From the NCBI RefSeq assembly GCF_965139615.1, contig NZ_CBCSIQ010000007.1, positions 1 through 64,000 on the forward strand: a DNA stretch of 64,000 nt, read 5' to 3'. The notes beneath the pieces are model-generated. The model was not told the DNA's origin, made no database searches, and saw nothing but the letters and a program-made list of their open reading frames with translations. This document shows positions 6,602-15,155 of the stretch, one piece after another. This stretch comes from Kerstersia similis. GTDB lineage: Bacteria > Pseudomonadota > Gammaproteobacteria > Burkholderiales > Burkholderiaceae_B. Positions within the stretch are counted from its first letter, which is position 1. Every line of letters starts with the position of its first letter. Made by a program: the position numbers and the translations under genes.

Positions 6602-9244
6602 TCAAGCCGCCTGCAAGCTGCGTGATGCAACGCCCAGATCCTCCCAGGCTGCCGGGTGGCAGGTAAAGATCAGGATCTGGTGTCGCCTGGCAGCGTCGTA
6701 CAGCACGCGTTTCATTTGCCCCAGCCGGCCTTCGTCGGAGTGCACCAGCGCATCATCCAGGATGACCAATGAGGGGCGGCCGGCTTCCTGCAGCAAATCC
6801 GCATAGGCCAACCGCGCCAACACCCCGATCTGCTCCCGCGCCCCGTGGCTCAGGTCAGCCAGCGCACCGCTTTCCAGCCCCTGGCTGCCCGCGCGCCGGA
6901 TCTGACCAGGCACCAGTTCGTCATCCAGCTCCACGCTTGCGCCCGGAAAAAGAATACGCAGATAGCGATCCAGATGTTTCTGCAAAGGCGCGTGCAGACG
7001 TCGCATCATGCGGCCTCGTGCCGCCTCCAGGCTGGCCAGCAAATAATCCAGCGCCTGCGCCCGTCGAGCCAAGTCGCCGGCACGCCGCCGGGCCTGTTCC
7101 AGCTGCAAGCGCCGGTCTGCCAGATCTTCTTCCAGCCCGGTACTGCCCATGGTTTCCAGACGGCTACCCAACTCGGCAAGCAAGCGCTCCCGTTCTTGAT
7201 AGCGTTGCCGCTGTATGGCTTCGCTATCCGCCAGACGCTGCACATCTTGGCGCAGGAAGTCGAGATCCAGCGATGCCAACTGCGCCTCCAGCGCCTCCAG
7301 ATGGGACTGGGCCTGGGCTTCGTCGCTGCGCGCATTGGCCAAATCCATCAGGGCCTGGCGTTGCTCCGCATCCCGGTCCGGTGCCGTCAGCGCGGCCTGC
7401 GCCCGTTGCCACTCGGCTTGAGCGGCCGTCAGTTCCGCTTCGCTGACGCCCGCCTGCAAGCGGCTATCCTGCAAGGACTGCATGACACGATCATGCTGAT
7501 GCTGAACCTGCCGGGCCGTGGCTTCCGCCACCTCCAGCGCCGGCATCGCGTGCGCGTCAACCGCCACGCTGCGGCGCTGTGCCAGCCACTGCGTGGCCTC
7601 CTGCCATTGCAGCCTGGCATTCTGCAGCTCTTGCTGCAAGACGGCGTTGCCTTGAGGCGCATAGCTGGCGGCAACCTGCCGGGCGGCTTCGGCCTGCGCC
7701 TGCAACTGGTCATAGCGGCGCGCCCTGGCCTGGGCGGCGCCAGCATCGGCAACCCCCAATTCCTGCAACAGGCTGGCCAACTCTTGCTGCAGGCGGGCAT
7801 GGTTGTCCCGCAAAGTTTCCAGCTCGCTGCCGCCCGGCAATATGCGCAACGAACCCAAGCCAGCCACCTGCCAAGTTGTCGCAGTGGCCAGCGTACGCCG
7901 GCCACTGCCGCTCAACCGTTCGTCGCCCGCGTCAATTTCCACGCCCGCATCCAGCGCATACTCTACGGTCGTGGCAGCTGCCTCCAGGCGCGCCTGGGCC
8001 AAACGCGCAGCCTGTTCCAGACGTTCCAGGCGCTTGATATCCTCTGGCGCCAGGCGTTCCTGGCGGGCCTGTGCCTCCCGCTCGCGCCAGCTGGCCTGGG
8101 CAGCCTCTGCCTGCGCCAAACGCAGCGTCAGTTGCTCGACCTGCCGCTGGGCAGCCTGGGCCTGGCGCTCCACTTCCGCTACACGCTGGCGCTGGCGAGC
8201 CGCATCCAGCTCGGCCTGCGCCTCGGTGCGTGCCTGCGAAGCCTGTGCCGCCAACTGCTCCTGCCGCTGCAATTCCGCTCGCGCTGCTGCGCTGCGCTGT
8301 TGCGCCGCCAGTAGCGCAGCCTGGCGCTCGTTGAGCGCCAACTCCTGTTGCCGCAGGTGCTCTACCCGCAACTGTTGAACACCAACCTGCGCCTGACACT
8401 GCCGCAGTCGCTCAAGCGCCTGCCGCCGCTTTTCTGCCAAGCCTTCGGCCTGTTGTAACCGGGCCTGCGCCTGCTCGCGTTCCTGCGCCAGCTGCTCCCA
8501 TGGACGCTGTTGCCTGGCCTGCGCATGCTCGACCCGCAACTTGCTGAGGCGATCAATATCCTCATGGAACAGGGCGATGCGTTGCTCCAGGCCGCGTACC
8601 TCTTCGATCAGGCTCTCTGATTGCTTCAACGCCGCTGCGTAGTCGCCCTTGGGCGCGCCCGTGGCCGCATGCAGCAACGCTGCCCGCGCCTCTCGCACCT
8701 GGGCCAGCACCTCATCGCCCTCACTGGCGGAAAGTTCGCCCAGGCTGTCGCTCAAAGCATCGCGCAGATGCTGCCCGGCATGGCGCACGCGTTGGGTCAG
8801 GTCATGGGCATCGCCCTGGCGAATCCACAACAAACCCGGAACGCCCATATCTGCGGCATCGCTCGCGCCTTTGCGGGCAAAACGGAAACCGATCAGCTCA
8901 GCCAGATAATCTTCCGCTTCCGCACCATCGAGCGCCTTGCCGTCAATCAGCAGATGACAGCGCTTGCGGCCCATGAATGTCTTGGCCAGGCGGTATTCCC
9001 TGCCCTGCCAGACAAAATCCACCTCGACCTGCGGCGTAGCGGAAGGCTCATCCCAGGGCCGCAAATACGCGACCGAACTGGAACGGTGACGCTCCAGGAA
9101 CGCTGCGCGTATGGCCTCGGCCACAGTAGATTTACCCGCCTCGTTCGGCGCTGCAAACAAATTGAGCCCAGGCGTCAGCCCCGTAATTTCCAAGGGCTGG
9201 CGGAAACGCCGGAACGACTCCAGACGGATACGCGTCAGTTTCAT
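6602..9244 (-). CDS. YhaN-like SMC/SbcC-type ATPase
   Basis: An 880-residue ABC/SMC-type ATPase. The P-loop APNEAGKST is at residues 32-40, followed by long Gln/Ala/Arg-rich coiled-coil arms from about 200 to 760. The C-terminal ATPase half has signature LSHGAREQ (about 798) and Walker B LVILDD (about 826-831), then a His-containing switch (TCHP). No C-x-x-C zinc-hook motif appears in the coiled coil, which sets it apart from SbcC/Rad50. Walker B ends Asp-Asp rather than Asp-Glu, as in YhaN proteins. It overlaps the nuclease gene upstream by 4 bases and probably forms a DNA-processing complex with it. Confidence 0.85.
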   Translation of the reverse strand: MKLTRIRLESFRRFRQPLEITGLTPGLNLFAAPNEAGKSTVAEAIRAAFLERHRSSSVAYLRPWDEPSATPQVEVDFVWQGREYRLAKTFMGRKRCHLLIDGKALDGAEAEDYLAELIGFRFARKGASDAADMGVPGLLWIRQGDAHDLTQRVRHAGQHLRDALSDSLGELSASEGDEVLAQVREARAALLHAATGAPKGDYAAALKQSESLIEEVRGLEQRIALFHEDIDRLSKLRVEHAQARQQRPWEQLAQEREQAQARLQQAEGLAEKRRQALERLRQCQAQVGVQQLRVEHLRQQELALNERQAALLAAQQRSAAARAELQRQEQLAAQASQARTEAQAELDAARQRQRVAEVERQAQAAQRQVEQLTLRLAQAEAAQASWREREAQARQERLAPEDIKRLERLEQAARLAQARLEAAATTVEYALDAGVEIDAGDERLSGSGRRTLATATTWQVAGLGSLRILPGGSELETLRDNHARLQQELASLLQELGVADAGAAQARARRYDQLQAQAEAARQVAASYAPQGNAVLQQELQNARLQWQEATQWLAQRRSVAVDAHAMPALEVAEATARQVQHQHDRVMQSLQDSRLQAGVSEAELTAAQAEWQRAQAALTAPDRDAEQRQALMDLANARSDEAQAQSHLEALEAQLASLDLDFLRQDVQRLADSEAIQRQRYQERERLLAELGSRLETMGSTGLEEDLADRRLQLEQARRRAGDLARRAQALDYLLASLEAARGRMMRRLHAPLQKHLDRYLRILFPGASVELDDELVPGQIRRAGSQGLESGALADLSHGAREQIGVLARLAYADLLQEAGRPSLVILDDALVHSDEGRLGQMKRVLYDAARRHQILIFTCHPAAWEDLGVASRSLQAA

Positions 9245-10398
9245 GCATCCCCCATTGGCAGCGTTGCCTGCCGGGCATCCTCTCGGACGCGGCCAGCCTC
9301 CAGAATGCGCGCCAGTTCCAGTAAAGCGCCGCGCGCAATTTCCGCCTGCGCCGGTTCCTGCGTCAACTGGGCTTCGCGTAATTGCCCCAGTGTTTCACCG
9401 ACATAGCCATCTGCGCGCAGCGCGGCCAGGTCTTCATCGGTAGGTTCCAGGCGCAAGGCGGCATCATCCCATAACAAGGCCCGGGTTCTGGCGCCAGCCA
9501 GGCGTCCGGCCTGGCGCAAGCGTTCATGGCCCAGCAGATCCACGGTACCGCTCAGGCGCACCTGTGCGACATGCTCCGCCCCCAGGGCTGCCACCGCATC
9601 CAGGGCCTGATCCGTGTCAGACTCCCCTTGCAACGCCAACTCCAGCGACACCCATTGATATGCCCCGGCACGCCAGGGCTGTACCTGCGGCAGTGCGCCG
9701 GGTGCCGCTATTTCAACCAGCAGCGCATGACCGGCGTCGTTATCGCGAAAACGATCCTGCTCGGGCGTGCCCGAATACCAGCAACGCGCCTCAATGCCGC
9801 GCATGCCATGCCAATCTCCCATGGCCAGGTAATCCAGGCGGCCGGTTTGCACGCGATCGGCAGCAATCGGGTTTGTCGCGTCGATATCCTCTGCCAGAAC
9901 ACCTTGCACGCTGCCATGGGCCAGACCGATACGTGGCAGGCCTGGCGGCGTTTGCGCCTGCGCAAACCACTCGGTCAGATCGTTATAGGTGTGCCGTTGT
10001 GTCAATGGCGCCGGCAGGATGGCGCATTTGTCTTCAAGAATCACCACTTCGGGCGCCAATGCCAGCACGACGTTATCAGGCACGGCGCCCAGACGGCGCG
10101 CACGCGACCAGACGGATTCGGCCAGGGCGGCGTCATGATTGCCGGAAATCATGACCCACGGACCGGTAAAACCCGCCATGGCAAGAAACATGCGGTGTAT
10201 GGTCTTATCACGAACGCCCTGGGCATCGAACACATCACCCGCCACCAGCACCGCATCCGCCTGCCAGCGTGTTGCCTGCGCGGCGATCCGCTCGATCACG
10301 GCAAAGCGCTCGGCGGCAAGGGCTTCTGCGTCGTCTTCTTCAAACTGTGAAAATACCCGGCCGATCTGCCAATCAGCGGTATGAATGAAACGCAGCAC
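9241..10398 (-). CDS. YhaO/SbcD-like DNA repair exonuclease subunit
   Basis: A 385-residue metallophosphoesterase of the Mre11/SbcD branch. Motifs in order are HTADWQIG at 6-13, VAGDVFD near 52, SGNHDA near 100, AHGSVQG near 165 and MGDWHG near 198. The remainder is a capping domain. It starts the two-gene operon with the SMC-like ATPase and the two overlap by 4 bases. Such pairs process DNA ends or recombination intermediates; this pair is of the YhaNO type, and a canonical sbcCD may exist elsewhere in the genome. Confidence 0.87.
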   Translation of the reverse strand: MLRFIHTADWQIGRVFSQFEEDDAEALAAERFAVIERIAAQATRWQADAVLVAGDVFDAQGVRDKTIHRMFLAMAGFTGPWVMISGNHDAALAESVWSRARRLGAVPDNVVLALAPEVVILEDKCAILPAPLTQRHTYNDLTEWFAQAQTPPGLPRIGLAHGSVQGVLAEDIDATNPIAADRVQTGRLDYLAMGDWHGMRGIEARCWYSGTPEQDRFRDNDAGHALLVEIAAPGALPQVQPWRAGAYQWVSLELALQGESDTDQALDAVAALGAEHVAQVRLSGTVDLLGHERLRQAGRLAGARTRALLWDDAALRLEPTDEDLAALRADGYVGETLGQLREAQLTQEPAQAEIARGALLELARILEAGRVREDARQATLPMGDA

Positions 10399-10526
10399 GT
10401 GCGATCTCCAGCACTCAACAAGCGAAACGCGCCGGCCCTCTGCCAGGCACGCTACCGCAGGACATCAGGGACGTTCTGATGGCCCGCAGGCCATTCGCAC
10501 CGTCCTTCCCGGCATCCGCATGCGCC

Positions 10527-11057
10527 TCAGGCTTGCAGCGGCGTAAGCTGAATCACTTCCACCCAGTAACCGTCCGGATCCTTGATGAAAGCGATGTCTT
10601 TCATGCTGCCATCTTCCAGGCGTTTCTTGAAGGGGACGCCCAGCGCTTCGAAACGGGCTTGCGCAGCGCGGATATCCGGCACGGTGATACAGATATGACC
10701 AAAGCCGCGCGGTTCGCTGTTGCCATCGTGATACTGGAATGCCGGATCCTTCTCCGTGCCATGGTTGTGCGTCAGTTCCAGCATGCCTGGTTGCGCCTTG
10801 CGCCACTGGTGACGCGCCTGGGGGTCGTCGGGCATCACGCCGGGGTCAGCCAGCAGGGCCAGAAAATACAGGCTGAAACCCGCTTGCGGGAAATCATGTT
10901 TTTCCACCATGGAAAAGCCCAGGATCCGCGTATAGAAATCAAGCGAACGCTCAATATCTTTGACCCGCAGCATCGTGTGGTTGAAGACGAAATCGCGGGT
11001 AGCGGCATCCGGATTGGCCGTGACGCCAGGCAAGGAATGAAGGTCTTTGATGGACAT
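10527..11057 (-). CDS. gloA: Lactoylglutathione lyase (glyoxalase I)
   Basis: A 176-residue glyoxalase I, which isomerises the methylglyoxal-glutathione hemithioacetal to lactoylglutathione in the cytosol. Visible family elements are NHTMLRVKDIERSLDFY near 26, the metal-ligand Glu in MLELTHN, GFGHICITVPD near 120, and KDPDGYWVEV at the end. The length fits the longer, eukaryote-like form. The open frame runs up to 11408, but the ATG at 11057 has AGGAG 6 bases upstream and begins right before the fold, so the upstream extension is discarded. Confidence 0.93.
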   Translation of the reverse strand: MSIKDLHSLPGVTANPDAATRDFVFNHTMLRVKDIERSLDFYTRILGFSMVEKHDFPQAGFSLYFLALLADPGVMPDDPQARHQWRKAQPGMLELTHNHGTEKDPAFQYHDGNSEPRGFGHICITVPDIRAAQARFEALGVPFKKRLEDGSMKDIAFIKDPDGYWVEVIQLTPLQA

Positions 11058-11525
11058 ATGCGGCTCCTGATCGGGTTTTTTACTGTCGTCGCCAGGCTTG
11101 CACGCCATCGTCGCGGCGCGGTTTGGCCTGGGCGCCCGCGCTAAAGCTGGCGCAGGCGTCAAAAATGGCAGACGCAGTTTACAACGCCCCCTGTTTCCCT
11201 GCGCCTGGCGGCCGTACTGAGCCCCCCCTGAGCCCTCGCACGCCAGCGTATCGCCCCATGATGGGACCCACACCCGACGCGGCGCACCATCGTTCACAAT
11301 ATAGAACGCTCCGTTATCTGCAAAACAAGAAAAATCACCCAAAAATACCCCTGAAACCCGCATGGAAACTTGTTTTTCCTGCATCAAGAAGCAAGGAAAA
11401 CCTCCCAACCTGATTCTTCACTATCCAGCAAACCAGCGCTATGATTTGCCCAACGGTTAGCCAATGACTCCCACGCCAACGGCCACCGGATCTCTACGAT
11501 CCCTCTCTTACTTAGCTGCTCAATC
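11058..11525. promoter_or_regulatory. Divergent intergenic region gloA / FMN reductase
   Basis: These 468 bases separate two divergent genes and hold no convincing coding sequence. The right half is less GC-rich. It contains an imperfect inverted repeat at 11371-11400 (TTTTTCCTGC ... GCAAGGAAAA), which could be an operator or hairpin. I cannot assign a regulator. Confidence 0.4.
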
Positions 11526-12101
11526 ATGTCTGCCAAACCTCGCCTGCATATCATTATCTCCAGCACCCGTCCTGGCCGCGTCGGCCCGAAAATCGCCACC
11601 TGGTTCCAGCAGTTCGCCGTTGAACACGGTGGCTTCGACGCTCATCTGGTTGATCTGGCTGACTTCGAACTGCCGGTTTACGATGAACCCAACCATCCGC
11701 GCATGCAGAATTACCAGCATGAGCACACACGCCGCTGGGCGGCCAGCGTCGCCGCTGCCGATGCTTTCGTGTTCGTCACCCCGGAGTACAACTTCACCGC
11801 TCCACCGGCACTCTTCAATGCGCTGCAATATGTGTACAACGAGTGGAACTACAAGCCTGCAAGCTTCGTCAGCTATGCCTACGCATCCGGCGGCCTGCGC
11901 GCCGTGCAGGAAGTGAAGACCCTGCTGACCTCGCTGAAGATCGTGCCGCTGGTCGAACAGGTCATGGTGCCGATGTTCCCGCAGCATCTGGGGGAAGATG
12001 GCGAATTCATCGCCAACGAACAACACACCGCCTCGGCCCAGGCAGCCCTGGATGAACTGCTGCGCTGGACCAAGGCCCTGGCCCCGCTGCGCCAGCAATA
12101 A
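11526..12101 (+). CDS. NAD(P)H-dependent FMN reductase
   Basis: A 191-residue flavodoxin-fold reductase. The N-terminal ISSTRPGRVG loop (about 11-20) binds the FMN phosphate and the TPEYNFTAPP segment near 85 contacts the isoalloxazine ring; both are hallmarks of the SsuE/azoreductase-like NADPH-dependent FMN reductase family. It is cytosolic, with no signal peptide. It would reduce FMN or quinone-like acceptors; partner enzymes are not evident nearby. It is divergent from gloA. Confidence 0.9.
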   Translation: MSAKPRLHIIISSTRPGRVGPKIATWFQQFAVEHGGFDAHLVDLADFELPVYDEPNHPRMQNYQHEHTRRWAASVAAADAFVFVTPEYNFTAPPALFNALQYVYNEWNYKPASFVSYAYASGGLRAVQEVKTLLTSLKIVPLVEQVMVPMFPQHLGEDGEFIANEQHTASAQAALDELLRWTKALAPLRQQ

Positions 12102-12130
12102 ACCCCGCATCCCGCCCGCAACGCTACCGC

Positions 12131-12165
12131 CGGTTTCGGCGCTAGCGCTGCTGCTGCCGAAACCG
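12131..12165. repeat. 10-bp perfect inverted repeat
   Basis: CGGTTTCGGC and GCCGAAACCG are separated by 15 bases, 29 bases after the FMN reductase stop. There is no T-tract on either side, so it is at best an unconventional terminator or an RNA-stabilising hairpin. Confidence 0.6.
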
Positions 12166-12332
12166 TGCGCGCAGCCAATCCTGGCACTCTCGCACCAACC
12201 CTGGCCCCCGCTCCGGGCGGCCAGGGCCGGCGGATTCCCTCATGTGGCGTGTTCTCCCTTTGACGCCCACGCCTATACGCAGAAAAGCCCGACGGCTATG
12301 CTACGCTCACTCCTGAATTTTCCGGAGACGCC

Positions 12333-13106
12333 ATGCTTTTCCTGCTATCCCCCGCCAAGAAACTCGACTATGACAGCGCCCTGCCCGCGCTGCCCCACAC
12401 GCAACCCCGCTTCGTGCCGCAATCGGCCGAACTGATCCAGGTTCTGCGCCAGCTCTCCACCGACGATATTGCAGCCCTGATGTCGCTCAGCCCCGCACTG
12501 GCTCAACTCAACCATGATCGCTACGCGCAATGGGAGCCGAGTTTCACTGACGCCGACTCCCGCCAGGCGATCCTGGCCTTCAACGGCGACGTTTATGAAG
12601 GGCTGGATGCCCGTACCCTGGCCCCCAAGGATCTGGAATGGGCACAGCAGCACCTGGCCATCCTGAGCGGCCTGTATGGCGTGCTGCGCCCGCTGGATCT
12701 GATGCGCCCCTATCGCCTGGAAATGGGCACCCGCCTGGAAACCGCCCAGGGCAAGACCTTGTACGCCTATTGGGGTACACAGATCGCCCATGCGCTACGC
12801 GAGCAATTGGCCGAGAGCAAGGGCCCGGTGATCAATCTGGCATCCGAAGAGTATTTCAAGGCCGTGGACCAGAAAGCGCTGAGCGCCGAAATCGTGCAAT
12901 GCGTTTTCCAGGACTGGAAAAATGGTGCCTGGAAAATCATCAGCTTCCATGCCAAGCGCGCACGCGGCCTGATGGCACGCCACGCCATCGAACAACGCGC
13001 CCGTACCCTGGACGACCTGCGCAGCTTCGACAGCGAAGGCTACCGCTATGACGCGGCCGCCTCCAGCACCACCAAGCTGGTCTTCCGCCGCCGGCTGGAA
13101 GACTGA
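12333..13106 (+). CDS. yaaA: Peroxide stress protein YaaA
   Basis: A 257-residue YaaA/DUF328 protein, the usual length for the family. It opens with the characteristic LLSPAKKLD and contains FNGDVYEGLDA near 87 and LSGLYGVLRPLDLMRPYRLEMG near 112-133. The C-terminal half has ISFHAKRARG. In E. coli YaaA lowers free intracellular iron during hydrogen peroxide stress and has been reported to bind DNA. It stands next to other redox and stress genes and is followed closely by the SirB2-like gene. Confidence 0.95.
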   Translation: MLFLLSPAKKLDYDSALPALPHTQPRFVPQSAELIQVLRQLSTDDIAALMSLSPALAQLNHDRYAQWEPSFTDADSRQAILAFNGDVYEGLDARTLAPKDLEWAQQHLAILSGLYGVLRPLDLMRPYRLEMGTRLETAQGKTLYAYWGTQIAHALREQLAESKGPVINLASEEYFKAVDQKALSAEIVQCVFQDWKNGAWKIISFHAKRARGLMARHAIEQRARTLDDLRSFDSEGYRYDAAASSTTKLVFRRRLED

Positions 13107-13135
13107 GCACACGGCCACGGACATGACTGCCAGCC

Positions 13136-13519
13136 ATGGATAGCGCCTATGCCTTCATACGCGGCGCCCATCTGGCCGCAGTGATGCTCAGCGGCTGCCT
13201 GTTCATGGGGCGCGGCGCCGCCATGCTGCTGGGCTTTCCCGGCATGATGCGGCCGGCGTTGCGCTATGCCAGCTATGCCATAGATACCGTGCTGCTGGCC
13301 AGTGCCGTTGCCCTGGCCGCGGTGCTGGCGCTCAACCCATTGAGTACCCCTTGGCTGGCACTCAAAATCGGGCTGGTCGTTCTATATATCGTGCTGGGGT
13401 CTTTCGCCCTCAAGCGTGCGCGCACCCGCCAGGGCAAGGCCATCGCCTATGCAGCAGCGCTGATCTGTTTCATACTTATCGCTCACGTTGCCCACACCCG
13501 GGAAACCCTGTTCCCTTGA
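13136..13519 (+). CDS. SirB2-like small membrane protein
   Basis: A 127-residue inner-membrane protein with four hydrophobic segments. The first helix contains an HLAAVMLSG stretch and the last AHVAHTRE. Histidine placement at membrane edges is typical of SirB2 family proteins, whose function is not firmly known. It lies 29 bases after yaaA and is probably co-transcribed. Confidence 0.7.
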   Translation: MDSAYAFIRGAHLAAVMLSGCLFMGRGAAMLLGFPGMMRPALRYASYAIDTVLLASAVALAAVLALNPLSTPWLALKIGLVVLYIVLGSFALKRARTRQGKAIAYAAALICFILIAHVAHTRETLFP

Positions 13520-13612
13520 CACGCCAGCACTGCCAGCCTGCCATCGACCCGCCCGAGTGTCGCCGCCGCTTATATTCCCACACGCCTTGCCACAGCCTTC
13601 AGGCCAGCCACC

Positions 13613-13960
13613 ATGTCGATTGAAGCACGCTCTCCTGCCGCCACGCCGGATGCACCGGCAGCCCCCTTAGGCACACAGCCGCGCATCGTCATCAGCTATT
13701 GCACACAATGTCTATGGTTGCTGCGCGCCGGCTGGATGGCCCAGGAGCTGTTGTCCACCTTCGGCACAGACCTGGGTGAAGTGTCGCTGAAGCCGGGCAC
13801 CGGGGGAATTTTCCAGATCCACTACAACGATGAACTGATCTGGGACCGCAAACGCGACCATGGCTTCCCCGAAGCCAAGACCCTCAAGCAACGGGTACGC
13901 GATCGCCTGGATCCATCCCGCGACCTGGGCCATATCGACCGCAGCCGCGAACACGGTTAA
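13613..13960 (+). CDS. SelT/SelW/SelH family protein (Cys form)
   Basis: A 115-residue small thioredoxin-like protein. ISYCTQCLWLLRA near residue 28 is the redox motif; relatives with selenocysteine have C-x-x-U, here it is C-x-x-C. Further family elements are GTGGIFQI and the WDRKRDHGFPEAK segment. The first 22 residues are Ala/Pro-rich and may be a linker. The family is presumed to act in thiol redox control. It follows the SirB2-like gene by 93 bases. Confidence 0.85.
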   Translation: MSIEARSPAATPDAPAAPLGTQPRIVISYCTQCLWLLRAGWMAQELLSTFGTDLGEVSLKPGTGGIFQIHYNDELIWDRKRDHGFPEAKTLKQRVRDRLDPSRDLGHIDRSREHG

Positions 13961-14107
13961 TCCCTGCCGCGCCACTCGGCGCTCTGCCTGACGGCCTCCG
14001 ACGCATCGGAAGAGGCCGGCCTGAGCACGCCTGTACGCAGGCAAAAACACTGGCGGCAGGACGGTTGCCTGCCTCGCTGCCCGGCCCGCCTTAGGCCGAT
14101 TCCCCAT

Positions 14108-14172
14108 ATGCATATACAAAACAATTATTTTGATTGTGCATACAAACAGCCAAATAATGCATAAAACGCATA
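14108..14172. promoter_or_regulatory. AT-rich promoter with repeated GCATA
   Basis: Immediately before the LysR gene, GCATA occurs four times, at 14110, 14138, 14159 and 14168, within an AT-rich stretch. LysR-type regulators commonly bind such upstream repeats, so this could be an autoregulatory site. Confidence 0.35.
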
Positions 14173-14176
14173 AATC

Positions 14177-15106
14177 ATGGAACTACGACAACTTGAAGCC
14201 TTCACCGCCGTCATGGCTGCGGGCAGTATTACCGGCGCTGCCCGGCAACTGAACCGCTCGCAATCCATGATCACCCGCCAGATCCAGGATCTGGAGGCGG
14301 AGCTCGGCTATGACCTGCTGCACCGCAATGGTCCCCGCATCAAGCCCACCTTGCTGGCATCTCACCTGTACGAGGAAGCCGAACGCATCATTTCCAGCGT
14401 ACGTCGCATCCAGCAACAGGTTCGCGAAGGCAAAACCCACGAACAGCCACTGCTGATTTCCTCCATTTCGTCTTTGGCGCTGGGCCTGATCCCGCAAGCG
14501 CTGGCCCGGTTCAAGCCCGAACTGGCCATGCGTAAAGTCACGTTGCGCACCATGACCCCCGAACGCGTGGTCAACGAGGTTCTGCACCGCACGACCACCA
14601 TCGGCTTGTGCAGCCTGCCGGTCGATCACTACGGTGTTCATGTGCACTGGATAGCAGAAGCCCCTTGCGTCGCTGTGCTGCGCGAGGATGACCCGCTGGC
14701 ACGCCAGGCGGTCGTCCGTATTGCCGACCTGGCCGACCGGCCGCTGGTCGGCATGGACAACCCGCTGCGCCTGCAACACCGGCTGAACGAGGCCCTGCAC
14801 GGCCGCCTGCCCGAGATCGCCACGACCACCTCCGCCAATGCCCAGGTACTGGTCCTCGCCGGTCTGGGCATCGCCATTCTTGAACCACTAACCGTGCTTG
14901 GCGCACCGCTCCAAGGGCTGGTGCACCGGCCCCTGGATATTCATTTGCCGTTTTATTTCGGTGCCCTGACCCCGCAAGGCGTGGATCTTCCGCCCCTGGT
15001 CAGCGGCCTGCTGGACACCATGCGCGAGATTGCCGCCCGACTGCCCGGGTGCGTCCTGCACGCGCCCGACCAGCATGCCCGCCTGATACAGGCACAGGCC
15101 GGCTGA
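14177..15106 (+). CDS. LysR family transcriptional regulator
   Basis: A 309-residue LysR-type regulator. The winged helix-turn-helix occupies residues 1-60 (MELRQLEAFTAVMAAGSITG, then QLNRSQSMITRQIQDLEAEL). The periplasmic-binding-protein-like effector domain follows from about 90 to 295. It is encoded just upstream of, and in the same direction as, the monooxygenase/ABC operon at 15156-24739, with only 49 bases between. It is therefore the likely activator of that operon and may even be co-transcribed with it. Confidence 0.92.
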   Translation: MELRQLEAFTAVMAAGSITGAARQLNRSQSMITRQIQDLEAELGYDLLHRNGPRIKPTLLASHLYEEAERIISSVRRIQQQVREGKTHEQPLLISSISSLALGLIPQALARFKPELAMRKVTLRTMTPERVVNEVLHRTTTIGLCSLPVDHYGVHVHWIAEAPCVAVLREDDPLARQAVVRIADLADRPLVGMDNPLRLQHRLNEALHGRLPEIATTTSANAQVLVLAGLGIAILEPLTVLGAPLQGLVHRPLDIHLPFYFGALTPQGVDLPPLVSGLLDTMREIAARLPGCVLHAPDQHARLIQAQAG

Positions 15107-15155
15107 TCCCGCGCTCCCGCACCCAGGTGCGTTCGCCACTTTTTACTGTTTTGCC

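Noticed and set aside
6845..8314. A 489-codon plus-strand open frame
   Set aside because: Antisense to the coiled-coil region of the YhaN-like ATPase; its Leu/Gln/Arg repeats mirror the coiled-coil codons.
11058..11408. Upstream extension of the glyoxalase frame
   Set aside because: The glyoxalase fold and AGGAG ribosome site place the start at 11057; the extension is low-complexity and crosses a promoter-like region.
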